This document shows, one piece after another, positions 1 to 12,609 of a stretch of DNA of 64,000 nucleotides; the stretch's first letter is position 1, and every line of letters starts with the position of its first letter. Source of the DNA: Lutjanus erythropterus (lineage: Eukaryota > Chordata > Actinopteri > Lutjaniformes > Lutjanidae); the NCBI GenBank assembly GCA_020091685.1, contig CM034601.1, positions 16,979,320 to 17,043,319 of the forward strand. The letters run 5' to 3'. Made by a program: the position numbers and the translations under genes. A model generated the notes under the pieces. The model was given only the letters and a program-made list of their open reading frames with translations. It was not told where the DNA came from and ran no database searches.

Positions 1-805
1 ATTTATTCTGTATGAGCAGACTGTGTAGAGGGATATGTTGTTTCTGCAGCTCATGAGTTTTTGTCTATTTCCTCTTAACTGACTGTTTTACCTGCCGTTA
101 AAGCCCTGTTTTACAACAAGTGGTATTTTTGGCGACCCGGTGCTGCTACAGTTTTTTGGAGTGCAATTCACTTTTACACCACTGAACAGATTAAGAATTT
201 GGAACCGACACAGACAGTGTCAGAACCATGAACCAAGAACCATGTCAGCTAATAATTTTACACAAGTATGACTGCATAATTTTAATTTTTGAAACACAGA
301 GATGAACACAAATATAACAAAAAGAATACAAAAAAGAAAAATTGTTAGTTTTGCTGGAAAATGCTACTATTAGTATTTTCATACCATGTACATTGTTCTG
401 CATCTGAATGTAGAGTATATGTGTAATAAAATGTTGCAGACATGATAAAGGCTATATTTCACATACTGTACATTGGACACTGTAATTAATTACACGCTAG
501 GTGAGATAGGTTTGCAAGTTTGCAAAAATTGATAAAGACTGAAGAAACTTTTTGATGTGACATGAATTTATTTATTTGCATGCTATAGCCTGCGACAGAA
601 CAGAGATTATATGATTTTGGGAATCCAGAAATAGAAATTCCAGTTCCAGAAATAGTTGCGAAACTGTGGAAGATGTAAATAACAAAACAAATGCTTTGTA
701 AGACCTTTTGGACTTATATTCAATAGAATACTGTAAAAGACAAGATATTTAATGTTAAAACTGATAAACTTTATTGTTTTTTTGTAAACATGCACTCATT
801 CTAAA
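1..805. other. Non-coding, nothing recognised
   Basis: AT-rich sequence with only short open frames of no recognisable content. No transposon termini, RNA gene or promoter could be supported. Confidence 0.5.
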
Positions 806-1337
806 TTTGATGTCTGCAACACATTCCAAAAAAGTTGGGATGGGAGCATATTTACCACTGTGTTACATAACCTTTTCTTTTAACAGCACTCTGCAAGTGT
901 TTGGGAACTGAGGATGTTAATTGCTTAAGTTTTGAAAGCAAAATTCTTTTCCATTCTTGCTCGATATACAACTTCAGTTGCTCAACAGTCAGGTGTCTCT
1001 TTTGTTGCATTTTTCACTTAATAATGTGCCGCGCATTTTCAGTGGGAGACAGGTCTGCACTGCAGACTAACACAACAGTCTAGTACCTGAACTCTTTTAC
1101 TATGACGCCATGCTGTTGTAACATGTGCAGTATGTGTCTTGGCATTGGCTTGCCGAAATAAGCAGGGACATTACCTGGATGCCAGTATTGTTGCTCCAAA
1201 ATCTGTTCATACGCGTATGTGCCTTTCAGCATAATTTGGGCCGTTCATACCCAATCATTATACCCTCAAACAGGTGTTTTTTTTTTTTTGAGTCTTCCAC
1301 AACTTTCTTAGTCTTTTGTTGTAGCTGTTCCAGTGAC
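806..1337. mobile_element. Internally deleted teleost DNA-transposon-like repeat
   Basis: The block from CTGCAACACATTCC through the stretch around 1260 resembles a repeat I recall as widespread in teleosts, whose ends read like 'AACACATTCCAAAAAAGTTGGG'-type inverted termini. After 1260 the sequence jumps to GTCTTCCACAACTTT and TTTTGTTG, which correspond to the recalled right end, so the copy seems internally deleted. The superfamily is uncertain. Frames at 901-1475 are chance frames inside it. Confidence 0.5.
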
Positions 1338-2327
1338 AAAGCCAGTCAAAGATTTACTCTTTTAAAGCCTCTTGCTTGGTCACTTTCTCTTTATGTCTTC
1401 TTACCTTCTTCCATCGATGTCCTCTTCAGTCTCTTCCCCTCCACCATGATGCCTGTACTGACAATACCAAGTTAGCTTCTACTTATAGCTAGCTGAAGAC
1501 TCATAGTTGGCCATGTGTGATGTAGTGCTGTAAAGTGTTATGCACTTCTCACAGGGGATTGTACCTGCTCAACCCAATTTACATAGTGCAAGAACAAGTG
1601 TTCAGGATGTCGAGTGGGAATGAAAGAGGCACATGTCAGCATAGCATCAAAAAGAGCTTAGTTTCAGGTAAAATAGCATAGATAGATAGATAGATAGTAT
1701 CAGAGTGTATACTGACAAGAAATATGGAAAAAAAGTGATGATGAAAATTGAAAAACACAGAGGCTGTTCATACTGGTGCAGGACATGTGCCTTTTTGTAC
1801 ACTTATCTGCCCAGGCAAGGAATTTAGGAATAAAAGATACCTACAATCATACGCTCCATGATTCTCTTAGAGTCATACTGTGTGCTGAACATTGAATTTC
1901 AACTGAACTGTAAGGCCTGAGAGAGAATCCCACCAGGGGTCACCAAATATGATGAAGCTGTGCCCCCCCACAGATAGCATCCATTTCTTTAATGCCTAAA
2001 AGCAATCTCCAGATGTCTCATATTTGGTCAAACACACATACAAAACAAGCTTTGATAGAGTGTAGAATAGTGTATAATTTAACTGAAGACAAATGTAAGA
2101 TTCATCATAGCTTAGTCTTAGTTGGTAGAAAAGGATTCCTCGGGTACAGCGTAGGAAAAACTGGGTCTTAGCATCAAGACAAGAGATGACTGCCTGTAAG
2201 TGCCTCCACCTAAATAATTTAGACAAAGAAAACATGAAGAGCAAAAATAAGAGTGAAAAAAAAAATCTAAATTTGTATCAGCCAAGAAACGCTGACACAC
2301 TGTCACCTTATAAAGTTGTTACTGCGA
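1338..2327. other. Non-coding; short GATA microsatellite at 1678-1697
   Basis: No gene was recognised. Four GATA tetranucleotides lie at 1681-1697. The minus-strand frames at 1996-2306 overlap each other and have no recognisable domain. Confidence 0.45.
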
Positions 2328-2545
2328 ACATCAAGGAGCCGCCATGAAATCTGGTACAGGAGTTCATGATTCCCACAGGATGAAAACTAAAGGCTCTGGT
2401 GATCTCCTCACTTTTCCTCTACAGCCACAGGCTCCCATTTGTAGCTCGGAGTGAAATGTCTCAACAGTTACCAATGGATTGTCATGATGTTTGGTACAAA
2501 TGTTCATGACCCCTTTAGGATGAAGTGTAATCACTTTTGTATTTT
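2328..2545. repeat. Fragment of AGGTCA-rich teleost dispersed repeat
   Basis: Phrases such as TGGTACAAATGTTCATGACC, AGGATGAA and CTCACTTTTCCTCTA are characteristic of a high-copy teleost repeat that also occurs at 11240-11640, 29885-30310, 43195-43425 and 44205-44480 in this window. Assignment is by recalled similarity; class unknown. Confidence 0.5.
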
Positions 2546-2630
2546 GTGTTTAGTGCTAATTAGCTGTAGCTGACAATAAACATGATACATTTTATACCTG
2601 CTTAACCACAGTGTCTTTGCATTGTCATTA

Positions 2631-3761
2631 GCCGTGTTTCCATCCAAATGTGTCACAATCAACCAAAGAAAATGCAAATGAATGCTTGTTTCTTTCCACT
2701 ACCGTAATGCGATTATTAAGACTTGCTTCACTGAGATAAGCAGTAGGTAGTGGAAATTCTTCAGTTGGGAAACCATGCTGTCAGTGCAGGAGAAGAGGGC
2801 GAAACAAGATGACACAATTCAAAGAGCATCAAATGGTGAAAAACAACAAGAGGGTGTGCTTTAATGTCATTATTAGCACAGCAGTGATGCAGGGTCCTTA
2901 AGCATGATGAAGCTGATGAAGGACGCTGAACAGAGATTTTGTGTGATCCAGACATTTGCAATAACTCCAGAGCACTGTAAAGTCCAAAAGTCAAAATTTA
3001 TTGAAAAAAGATTTATTTCCAAAATATCCATATTCCACATTTGCTGGCGTTTATCCTCTGAAAACAACATGTTCTCTGTGCCCTCTCTGGCCTGTCGCAT
3101 ACGGGGAATTCACCTGTATTTAAGGGGCGGTGTAGCAGCACAATAAACTGTGTTCATTAGTGACAGTCACAGCTACAGGAAATAGCCTAGCAGGAGGTCA
3201 TAGTCTACATAGGCCCACCATGTTTTGTGATTTACTTTCATGAATAAAAACAAGTCAAAAACGTTTCCTGTCTGGACGGAGTAATATTTTTAGTGATGAA
3301 CACAGTGTGCTGACATTTTAAATACAGCACATTCTAAATGTCTAGTTGACCAATCAGATTGGGTGGTCAGAACTACTTGTTGTATGATGATGAAAACACA
3401 ATGCAAATATGACATATCTGTTTGTTTTATGTATTAATGTGAGAAAGGTCACATCAGATCAGTGTAGAGCGATCCTGAATGTACTATAGAGCCATGGGAC
3501 CTATGAGAAGACTGTCAGAACAGAAACAGCTGATCAGTCATGTGAGTTAAATATTTGGTACATCAGAACTTTTTTGGGAAAAGTGTTTTCATATCCCATT
3601 AAGCACTTTTCTCTTTTGAAAAGGGCGAAAAGCAACTCAAGTGAGCAAAAAATCATTTTTTAACAACATTAAGGAAGTTTTTTTCGAATGTGCCCTTTTC
3701 AACAACTTTTTCTAACGCCTTACTTCAAAATGTGCATAAAAATGCGATCATGGAAACACGG
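2631..3761. mobile_element. PIF/Harbinger-like non-autonomous element
   Basis: The left end reads GCCGTGTTTCCATC and the right end GATCATGGAAACACGG, a terminal inverted repeat of about 13 bases. TTA lies directly outside both ends (2628-2630 and 3762-3764), matching the 3-bp target duplication typical of PIF/Harbinger. The 1.13-kb interior has no transposase-like frame; frames at 2761-3146 are short and lie on both strands. Superfamily assignment rests only on termini. Confidence 0.65.
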
Positions 3762-4025
3762 TTATTGTGACAATGCAGCCTGTTCTGCCACAGCCTCGCA
3801 GAGCTGCTATAGTGTGGCTGTACAGTCTTGTTCCTGGACATCTACTGATATATCTAACTGCAAATTCATTAAAAAAAAAAAAACAACATAAAGGGCAAAC
3901 ACTAATGTGCAGCCATTTAAGCAGAGTACTTGATTACAAACCTTTACACTGAGCAAAACTAGTAAATTTAACACCATCTGTAGATAATCATACAAATAAT
4001 TGTTCAGAATACAAAGAAGTTATTG

Positions 4026-4178
4026 TTAGAAGCTATCTAACTGAGCCGAGTCCGCAATGTCCACATGCTCAGTGTGCCTCCTCTTACCGGCGTGATAAGT
4101 AACATCCACCTTGCAAATTCTGAAGGCAATCCTTTTCTTTGCCATGTTGAGGGTGAAATGTTCCCAGAATTTAGCCAT
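4026..4178 (-). pseudogene. Decayed BED-finger frame of a hAT transposase
   Basis: Reading the minus strand from ATG at 4178 gives 50 codons to TAA at 4026. The pattern is W-x2-F (KFWEHFTL), then ICKVDVTYHAG, then RRHTEHV, which resembles the BED zinc finger that opens hAT transposases. The first zinc-binding Cys seems lost and nothing follows downstream, so this is a fossil. A hAT-like terminus lies upstream of it at about 4385-4415. Confidence 0.45.
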
Positions 4179-4415
4179 TTTTCTCTGGTTTGTTTACCAG
4201 TCTTTTCCCAGCCACTATTGCGCATGGCTGAAATGGGAAAGAACGTAAAGATAGCGCTCTCACTACTTCCATCTGCTGCGGAAAAACGCTTAGTTAGCTC
4301 CACAGCGTTAAAAACTCGTGATGACACAACCATCAAATGGTCGACAGTTAAATTCATTGGCAACTAATTTGTCATCAATTTTTTTTAGTCTATGTTGACT
4401 AATCATTGCACCCCT
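4179..4415 (-). mobile_element. 5' end of a hAT-like element
   Basis: On the minus strand the block starts GGGGTGCAATGATTAGTC, a hAT-style end, and runs into the BED-like frame at 4178. The other end of the element was not found, so the copy is truncated at or before 4026. Confidence 0.45.
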
Positions 4416-6527
4416 TTGTACTAGAAACAGACAATCTCCTCTCTGATGGTCTTGCTTGCTTGTGAAGGTCCTACAGAGGCATCAGTATTAAACTGAGACA
4501 GTTTCATAAACACTCAAAAATTCCTTGTAGTAGCTTTAAAGGCTGCACACACCCACACGGGTGAATTCAGTTACTGTGGCTGATTACACCTCTAGTCAGG
4601 TTGAGGTTTGGTGGAGCTCAAATAAGGCTTTTTGTTATAGCTCAGGTGGGAATTGTCTGTCAACGCTGTGTAGTTATCAGAAAGACGTCGGTGTAAACTG
4701 TCCTGCCCTAACAGGTGCAACAAAACTAACAGCAGAGTGAGGGAGCTGTTAATCAACCGCATTCACACAAAGTCTTGAGAAGACTGCTAATCAGGCAACA
4801 TAAAGATCTGTGTGGGTGGACTGTGGGTGTGTAGCAGCTTTAATGAGACTACTGAAGGATATGTAGTCCACAACACGTTCATTCCCACAAGTTGAAGACG
4901 TGTCAGAGCCCCATACACTCTTTTCTTCTCCTCTTTACCCCATCTTTCTCTGAGTTTCTTTATTTCTTTAACATTTCTGTCCATTCCTCTGCATCTCATC
5001 TGTTTCTTGTCCTCTTTCCAACCCATTTATCTTTCCATTTTCCCACCCCCAAAGAGTTGAGCTTCATTAGGAACAGCAGTCGGATGTCTGTGTCCTATAT
5101 TCAATCATTAAAATAGACTTCCTTCTGAGTGATTTGGGCACAATGAACAGGAAGTTTCTCTAAACTGCAACACAATATAGGAATAATACAGCAAAAAGGC
5201 ACTACCTCTATTAACCTGGCTATGAACTGGCACAGGAATACTATCTGTTTGTGAATGCAAATCATGAGAGTTAATAATTCCTCTCTGCAATGTAAAAATA
5301 AACACTTCAGCAGTGCTTGTATCAGTCCATCAGAGTTAATTTAACTTTTACATAGTTTTTGAATAGCTGCCCTAGAGCCAAATCAGCACTAAATGGACAA
5401 ACAACTCTCCAATCAACAACAACAAAAAAAAAATGTTACAGAAAAAATAATAGTACAAGCAAATTTTCTGGTTTGCAGCATAATAGTGTTTTGTTCTTAC
5501 TTGAGCTTTCTGCAGACTGAATTGATTGCTTTTAATAAAACAACCATAAAATTTGAGGGGAAATTAATCTTCAGTCCAGGTTGAGAGACCCTCAGTTTTT
5601 CATGTTTTGAGTTTGAAATATCACACAGGCAAATATTTATTAGTGTACAAGAAAGGGAATATATATAATTTTTGTCTAGTGTTGCAGTCAGTTCTCCAGT
5701 GCTCCAGTCAATTCTCAAACCTCATTAAGCCCGGGCTCTGTTTATTTTATAACTCTCATGATTTGTTGTTTCTTTGGACATTTTAAATTTAAAACTATTG
5801 TAAATGGCAGGTCAAAGCATGCAAGAATATTAAAAGGACTCTTGTATAAAACATGGGCCTATGTGAAGCAAAGATCCACATGACACATTTGTTTTGATTA
5901 TGCTGAAGTGAGACAAATGTCTGTGTAAGTGGCCTAATAGATGATGTTCTGCATTCCTCTATAAATATAATGCATCTCTGAAATCGTTTTTGGCATTAAA
6001 AAGTCATAACAAATGTGTCAAATACAACTCTCATGTGTCCAGGTTATTATGTTGTACAAGTTCAGCAGCTCATCGTGAGCAAATGGGGAAGGCAGAGTGA
6101 TTTGTATGGGTGCTGGATACTTAGCTTAATACATCAATTTCATACTTGAAAGTGATGTGCTTTGGGGCCCTATTAGAATAAATGTGCATATTTAATGAAA
6201 TTAAGATGATGACAGATTTGAAGATTTACTTGAGTAATGCAATCAGTAATAAGTCTTCTGATGGTCCAGTGTTGATACTCAGCATTAAATGACTGTAATA
6301 CGTCATTTAAAAGTTTGATGTTATTTTAAAACAATACTCACAGTTGTCTGAAAGGTTGTTCGTCGATGTTTGAGATCTGATACATCTGAAGATTGGAATA
6401 TCAAAAATGTAGTCAGGGTTGGAGATGCATAAAAAATTTAGGATGATTAAATACGATATTAAATATGATTACAGTGGAGTGAATTATGTGTTAGGGAATT
6501 TGCTCATGAAGCTACAGTATTATACTT
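4416..6527. other. Non-coding, nothing recognised
   Basis: About 2.1 kb of AT-rich DNA with scattered short frames on both strands (for example 4787-5116, 5393-5584), none with a recognisable motif. No transposon termini found. Confidence 0.45.
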
Positions 6528-7078
6528 TTAAAGACCCAGTGTGTAGGATTTATGGAGATGTATTGGCAGAATATGCACGGCAGAAAGGGAATATAATATT
6601 CATTCAAGTATGTTTTCATTAGTACAATCACCTCAAAAAACTTAAACTTAAAATGAGCTGTTTATATCTACGGAGGGAGCGGGTCCTCTACCATAGAGGC
6701 TGCTATGTTGAACCGCCATGTTTCTACAGTAGCCCTGAATGGACCAACCAAACACTCACTCTTGAGAGGGCCTTTCTTGTGTTTTTGACTTTCACAGCCA
6801 CCATAGGTTCCCCCACACCATGCAGAATTTGGCCCCTTTGATAATTTATTTAAGTATGAAAAAATAATCATTAAGATCATCATTTTATTAGACATTTAAA
6901 TTCTTAAGTTTGTCCCTTGGTGCTTTATTTTTCTCAAATCTGGCACTTTTAAAAAAAGTAATTTAATGGGCCTGTCCTTCGTACTTGAAAGGGGAGGGTG
7001 AGGTGAGAGGTATTTAGCTGGTTGCAATCTGTAATCTCACTGCTAGATGACACTAAATCCTAAACACCAGTCATTTAA
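6528..7078. mobile_element. TTAA-flanked MITE, family A (piggyBac-like)
   Basis: TTAA sits at both ends (6528-6531 and 7075-7078). Inside them the ends read AGACCCAGTGTGTAGGATTT and AAATCCTAAACACCAGTCAT, an imperfect inverted repeat of about 20 bases. The interior includes GCCATGTTTCTACAGTAGCC, which recurs at 25401-25424. TTAA target duplication is the piggyBac signature. No transposase frame is present. Confidence 0.7.
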
Positions 7079-7254
7079 AGGGAACGTTTAATCAAAGTGT
7101 GTTTACCGGTGAGTACTATTGCATAAGTGAAAATTGACTCAAGTGATGTTTGCACTGAGAATTTATGGTTATTTAAGAGAAGATGTGTATGTCAAAATAT
7201 ATATTGTATATTGGGGAATAGCCTAAATTGTTGAGATATTATTCATAAGCCCTA

Positions 7255-7720
7255 TCGCCAAGCCGTAGTGAGTGTAGGTTCCAGGTCTGAAAAGTGAAGC
7301 CAATGCGGACGACTGGTTGCAAAAATAAATCTGAATATATGTGAGCATATGAGAAAATGACTACTTCTTACTCGATTTATTACCTCAGTAAAAGGTTTCC
7401 TGATGAGTTTATGGTCTCAATCATTAGTTTCCCATCTTCTTCAATACAACATGGTGGTTATTTAGTAAATTATGGTTCAATTTATAGTAAAATAGACGAT
7501 AAAGCAGAGTGTGCTTTAGGGCGTGGCTACCTTGTGATTGACAAGTCGCTACAACAGCAAGTCCTCGGGTTCTCTGTTGGATCAGGATAGAGGTGTTTCC
7601 TCCCCAGTTCCAATCTAAATATGGTCAGTTCTGGCTTCAAAAAAACAAGATCATGGTGGCCATTATAACAAACTAAGCTACAATTGTAGCCTAAAAACCA
7701 ATGGGTGACATATACAGTCT
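7255..7720. repeat. Teleost dispersed repeat, class unknown
   Basis: Phrases such as GGTCTCAATCATTAGTTTCC, AAAGCAGAGTGTGCTTTAGG and GCGTGGCTACCTTGTGATTG are, from memory, shared by a high-copy percomorph repeat. The 77-codon frame at 7357-7590 lies inside it and is not considered a gene. Confidence 0.5.
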
Positions 7721-7964
7721 AAGGCAGGCACCAGCTGTTGACAGCAAAGAAGGATGCATGGAATGATTCTCCGGTATTGACTTTAATACCTTTTTTAAGA
7801 TAAAGACAAAAATGTAAAAAATCTATTTTCTATTGCTCTTTTTACTGGGAACCACACATAAAACTTATTTGTCTGTGGTTGAAATGCACTAACACTGAGT
7901 GGCTATTCACATATACAAATGAGAATAGATGGAATCAAGTTTTAACGTCACTTACGCAACCACA

Positions 7965-8225
7965 CACAGTGCAATGTACAGTCTACAGTGAAATTTGCCC
8001 TCTGCATTTAACTGTGAGCAGTGTGCAGCAGCTATTGGATAAGCTCCAATTCTAAGCCAGTGCCCTGGTCAAGGGCAGGAGAATTAACCCAACCTACATG
8101 TTTTTTTTTTAAACCCATGCAAACCCAGGGAGAACATGTGTAAACTCCACACATAAAGGCCCTGAACCTGGGACCTTCTCGCTTTGAAGCAACTGTGCTA
8201 ACCACAGAGTTACCAGGGTGCATGG
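7965..8225. repeat. Teleost dispersed repeat, family C
   Basis: The run with CTCTGCATTTAAC, AAACTCCACACATAAAGGCC, ACCTGGGACCTTCTCGCT and GTGCTAACCAC matches a familiar fish repeat. A shorter relative is at 15855-15960. The class (SINE-like or transposon-derived) is undecided. Confidence 0.55.
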
Positions 8226-9889
8226 GTTACATTTACATTTGGTGCTGCGGATGTTTTGGTTTTACAAACGTTTTTCTTATGTCTGCTGTTTGGTGCACAA
8301 TTTATGTGAAATTCAAGTCAGTACATAAATACATTTCACTTATTGTACATGTATATAATGGCATGATGTCTTTCTTTATACAAGCTCCTGGAAGATAATC
8401 TCGCTGTATGTTTGACATTTGACAGTCTAGTAATGAGTCGAGCCAAATGTTTGGTATGAAATGACAATAAAAACTCACTGACTGATTGTCTATCTACTGT
8501 GGAAATGCGGCAGATAGGCGAGTGAGATCTTAACCTTCCACTTAAAACTGTGTTCTGTTTATAAACACTTCACTTGGATGTTTGACCTTCACTGTGCAGA
8601 ATGATGGATACGCAGAGCTCGACACTAGAAAGCTGTTCTCAAATTCATCTGCTGAAGGGAGAAAGTTTACCATTGCTGACCTTAAAGGAGCTTTGTGTAA
8701 AAACTGGCCATGTGTTGAACTCATACTTCAAACAAACTTAGGCAGCATATCACCAGGAAGTTGGAGTTTTCACTCCTGTTGTTAGAAACAAGGAGTGCGT
8801 TGCTTTCTTTCACCAAACTGCTAACTTTGCAAACATATTAACACTGTCAATAGTGTTATACAGTTAGCTACTTCTTAACTATCTCAAAGTAGCCAGTATT
8901 AACAGTAATAGTTGTTTAGTCTGTAAGAAACTTCAAATTCAGCCTAAAACTTAATCCCTTCACTGACCAAGTGCTGTTTCCAAGAGTGGAAAGAAATGGC
9001 AACGTTAGAAGAAGAACATCCTTTATTGGTCCACCTTGAGCGAGGTGGGGTTCTTTCTTTTTTTTTTTTTTTTTTGACTGCAATTTGTGTAGGAGAGGTG
9101 GTAGAGAGATGGATGCTGCCCAGAAACAGGCCCCAAGCAGAACAGTGCCCAGAAGGTGAACTGGCACCTCTCCAGCTATCAGTCTTCTCCATAGGTTTTG
9201 GTCAGAGCTGGACATGAACTGGCTACCCTCTGATCCTCAAGTTAAGTCCTTACAGACTGAGCTACTACTGCCCCTCTCTTTTTCTGTTTCTATCACTTTT
9301 TTCTTTGCCAATGAATGTGGGGTTTTTTTTGCCCTCGGGGCAGTGCTACTTTCTCTTTTCTCTATTCTCTATGTTGGACTGTGGCTAGGATAGACGCTCT
9401 AATGACTCACTGTCCCCACTTAAGATACAAAGTGGAATTACAAGGCAGGACGGGTCAGGGCTAGCTGATCAGCACGCTAACTTCACTAGATATCTCTGCA
9501 GCACAATACATAGACGTATACATAATGTCAAAACTGTTATTTCTACATATTCTGTGTGTTTTACATCCAGGCTTAGTGGTACATGCGTTGATATTCAGAA
9601 TTAATTTACCTCTTTCCTATCGTATTGTAATACTGGTGGTATTAATAGTAACATGGCTGAATGTTAATGTTGGTTTTGGTAGGAAATGAGTTGTCAGATA
9701 TCTTATTTTAGTTTATAACAATTATAACAATTTGTCAGATTCTCCTCGTTGAAACCTGGAACACAGAAGTACCCCATTTGAGCTTCCCACCCTGAGTGTG
9801 ACCTCAGAGGAGAATGGCTGCTGTGTTAATATGGTGAATTAACCCTCCATCTAACACTCAGTTTTAGCTCATGTCTCGTTAAGGTCCCA
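8226..9889. other. Non-coding with repeat tails
   Basis: A LINE-like tail (GAAATGACAATAAA) ends near 8472, and a repeat-like tail ending CTGAGCTACTACTGCCCC is at 9210-9275. A 17-base T run lies at about 9059-9075. No gene recognised; frames at 8542-8785 and 8916-9217 overlap on opposite strands. Confidence 0.4.
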
Positions 9890-10105
9890 CGCCCATACCA
9901 AATTCCTTTCCAAAATAGCTGCACATAATGCAAATGTGTTACATAGTGATGTCATCAAGTAACAAAACAAAGGCGGGATTACAAATAAGGTGGATCAGGC
10001 AGTTCAGGAAGAGTGTTTCCTGTTGGACTGAGTAACACCCTTAGGTACGAACTTTGTGATTTTGCAGACCTTTCACAGGCACAAAAAGCAATATAACGCA
10101 AAACA
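9890..10105. repeat. Teleost dispersed repeat, family D
   Basis: Sequence such as TTTGCAGACCTTTCACAGGC followed by ACAAAAAGCAATATAACGC, together with CAAAGGCGGGATTAC, is recalled from a high-copy fish repeat. Boundaries are approximate. Confidence 0.4.
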
Positions 10106-10108
10106 TGC

Positions 10109-10132
10109 ATATATATATATACACACACACAT
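10109..10132. repeat. (AT)n(AC)n microsatellite
   Basis: Alternating AT then AC dinucleotides, seen directly. Confidence 0.9.
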
Positions 10133-11239
10133 AAACATAAAGAAAAGAGAAAACTCCAAAAAGCATAATTTGTCCATTTTAAACTAAATTCTCAAATACA
10201 GTTCTCTTAAATCTCAGTTTAACAAATAAGATTTTGGTAACATCACAACCAATTCTGAGCCAATCATGGTCCAATATGCAACTTGTACAAGAGTAATGTG
10301 GAAACTTGAAGCCAGTGCACGTTCATGTAAAATAGTCTTTTTATTCATAGATTCTAGATTTTTCAGTGATGGAGAAGGAGTAGATGTGTTTTTACGAATA
10401 TTTAACCACATCTGACACTAATTGTTATTCAAAGCATAGTGCTTTTAAATGCCTTAAAACATGTCTGGAGGGTATCTTTAAACAGCCACCTCTTGGTACT
10501 TGACAGTTGAGCATCAGCCAGTCAAAAAAAAAAGTGCTTCTCATATAAAAACAAACAGATCATCTCATCCATTTATTCATAACATCCACACCTCCTGTCA
10601 ACAGCTATTTCCTATCAAAATAGGATCTGCAGTTATGCAACAATATAAAGCGAATAAATTATCTCCGAACCAGGTTTGACTCCTGTGTGTGATATCTTTT
10701 GCCTAAATGTGGTCTTTTTCCTGATTTTGATGTCAACACCGGTCACCCGCCATCTGTCCATCCAGTCACTCATCTGCCAAATATTGTTTAGTATTATCTA
10801 CTTACTGGTACCTCTGGCAGGTAACCAACCATTGTTCGGGGATTGTATTTCATGATTAAAGCTGGTTGGTGCGTAAAACAATCAAGCTCTTTAGTAAATA
10901 CCAGGAAATATCAAACTGTAACACATCCTGATCATACAAGGCTTTTTATATCTGTGAGAGAAATGTGGCCTTTTGCTTGTGAACTGTAGCAGTTGCTTGT
11001 ATTGATAAGGAGCTGTGTAATGGAGGTGAAAAAGGTCATCAGGGATCCTGTTTCAGATTTCAATCAATGTCAAGAAGTCTCTCAGATTGACCGTTTCACA
11101 TTAGCTTCCTTTAGGGAAACCGTGTAATCACTTCTGTGAGTGTGTGTGAGGGAGTGAGTGGAGAGAGTGGAGTGTGTGTGTGTGTGCATGTATGCATGTG
11201 TATGTGATCACTGGACCAACATCTCACCCACTGCTAATC
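10133..11239. other. Non-coding, nothing recognised
   Basis: AT-rich sequence with a short TG-rich stretch at about 11140-11200. No gene, RNA or mobile-element end could be supported. Confidence 0.4.
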
Positions 11240-11640
11240 TCAAATACTACTGGACCGATCTGCTCAGTTGTCATGTGCACACTCTGTGATTCTGAACTTT
11301 GAAAAAAAAACTTCATGTGTTAATGACCAGAGACATTATGTTTTCAGCTCATCCCATTCGAGTGAATGTGATATCTCAAGAACAAGAAGTGATGGCCTGA
11401 TTAGATTTTGGTGGTCAGCGGTCAAAGTCACTGTGACCTCATGTCCATCCCATTCTCAAGGTCAAAATCATGGTGACCTTTACTCAAGAATTCATACACT
11501 TGTTATGACACAATTCCACAGAAATGTATAATAGGATAAAATGATGAGGTGATGACATTTTATATTCGAAAGGTCAACTTCACTGTGACAGTGTTCAGCT
11601 CTCTATCAGTTCTGTGTACTCCTATGAAACTAGTATCTAA
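11240..11640 (+). repeat. AGGTCA-rich teleost dispersed repeat
   Basis: Contains TCAAGGTCA, GTCACTGTGACCTCA, ACTCAAGAATTCATACACTT and AGGATAAAATGATGAGGTGA, matching the copies at 29885-30310 (same strand) and 43195-43425 (opposite strand). The frame at 11268-11531 is part of the repeat. Confidence 0.65.
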
Positions 11641-11713
11641 TTGAAGACATCGTGTTTCTCACTGGAAATTATTGACCTGAATGGCACATGTATAGTGATA
11701 ACTTCCATTTTGC

Positions 11714-12601
11714 TAGGGCTGTAGTCGACTGAAGAAAATCTTGGATGACTGAAATTCTACCTATTCTTCAACCAGTCAGTTGGTTGGTGGGGAAAATAAA
11801 CTGCATGTTATCAACCAAATTAGCCATAGTGAATTAAGTGCATACACACATATGTATTACACACACTGGAGATGAGGGTGACACCGGTTTCTGTATGTAA
11901 ACAAAGTTAAGTGTTAACACAGCTCACGCTGCAGTATAAACTTCCACAAAAACCAAAATAGAAAAACAGTTGCAGCTTCTGAGCTAGTACTCTTGTTCTT
12001 CAGTTGCTTCAAATGAGGTTTAACGTTAACAGTTTCTCTTCAGTGTCCCTCAATATTACAACATTAGTCCAACATTACCCTTGCCTGTAGCCACATTAGC
12101 AACATGCTAACGCCAAATACAACATGATAACCTATGGAATAAACAGTAAAACAGCATAAAACATAGCAAAACTCACAGCTTTCCACTTTGAAGTTGGGTC
12201 GTGAACAGCTGGTATTTATCCATCACTGAGCTTGAAACATTACCAGCAGGCACTCATTAAGAAAATACTCAGGCGGAGTAAAATCCACACATGTTGTCAT
12301 CAAAAATAAACTTTTTATCCTCTCAACTTCTGTCCTCTGAGGTTGGGGGCTGTTGTAGTGATTTGTGCTGCTACTTTGATAAGCTGTCAGTTAGTCTGGG
12401 GCCAGTAAATGTTGAGTAAACAGCCTCTCAAAAATAAAATAAATCAAGTCTGCATATTTCACACCCCTGACAATGATGGATTACAAAGCACTTCTCTCCT
12501 TATTAAAGTAACACCAGTGACTGTCTGACCAATAAGAATTTGGTTGGACAAGAACATAATGACCAACCAATTGACCCACCAGCCACAAGGTGTCAGCCCT
12601 A
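11714..12601. mobile_element. hAT non-autonomous element with perfect 8-bp TSD
   Basis: The ends are TAGGGCTG and CAGCCCTA. CATTTTGC occurs immediately outside both (11706-11713 and 12602-12609), a perfect 8-bp target duplication, the hAT hallmark. The 888-bp interior has no transposase frame. Subterminal text (GTCGACTGAAGAAAATCTTGG-type, and its counterpart near 12545-12585) is repetitive and partly complementary. Confidence 0.85.
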
Positions 12602-12609
12602 CATTTTGC

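Noticed and set aside
7970..7995. miR-132/212-like string ACAGTCTACAGTGAA
   Set aside because: It lacks the full mature sequence and a hairpin, and belongs to a dispersed repeat.
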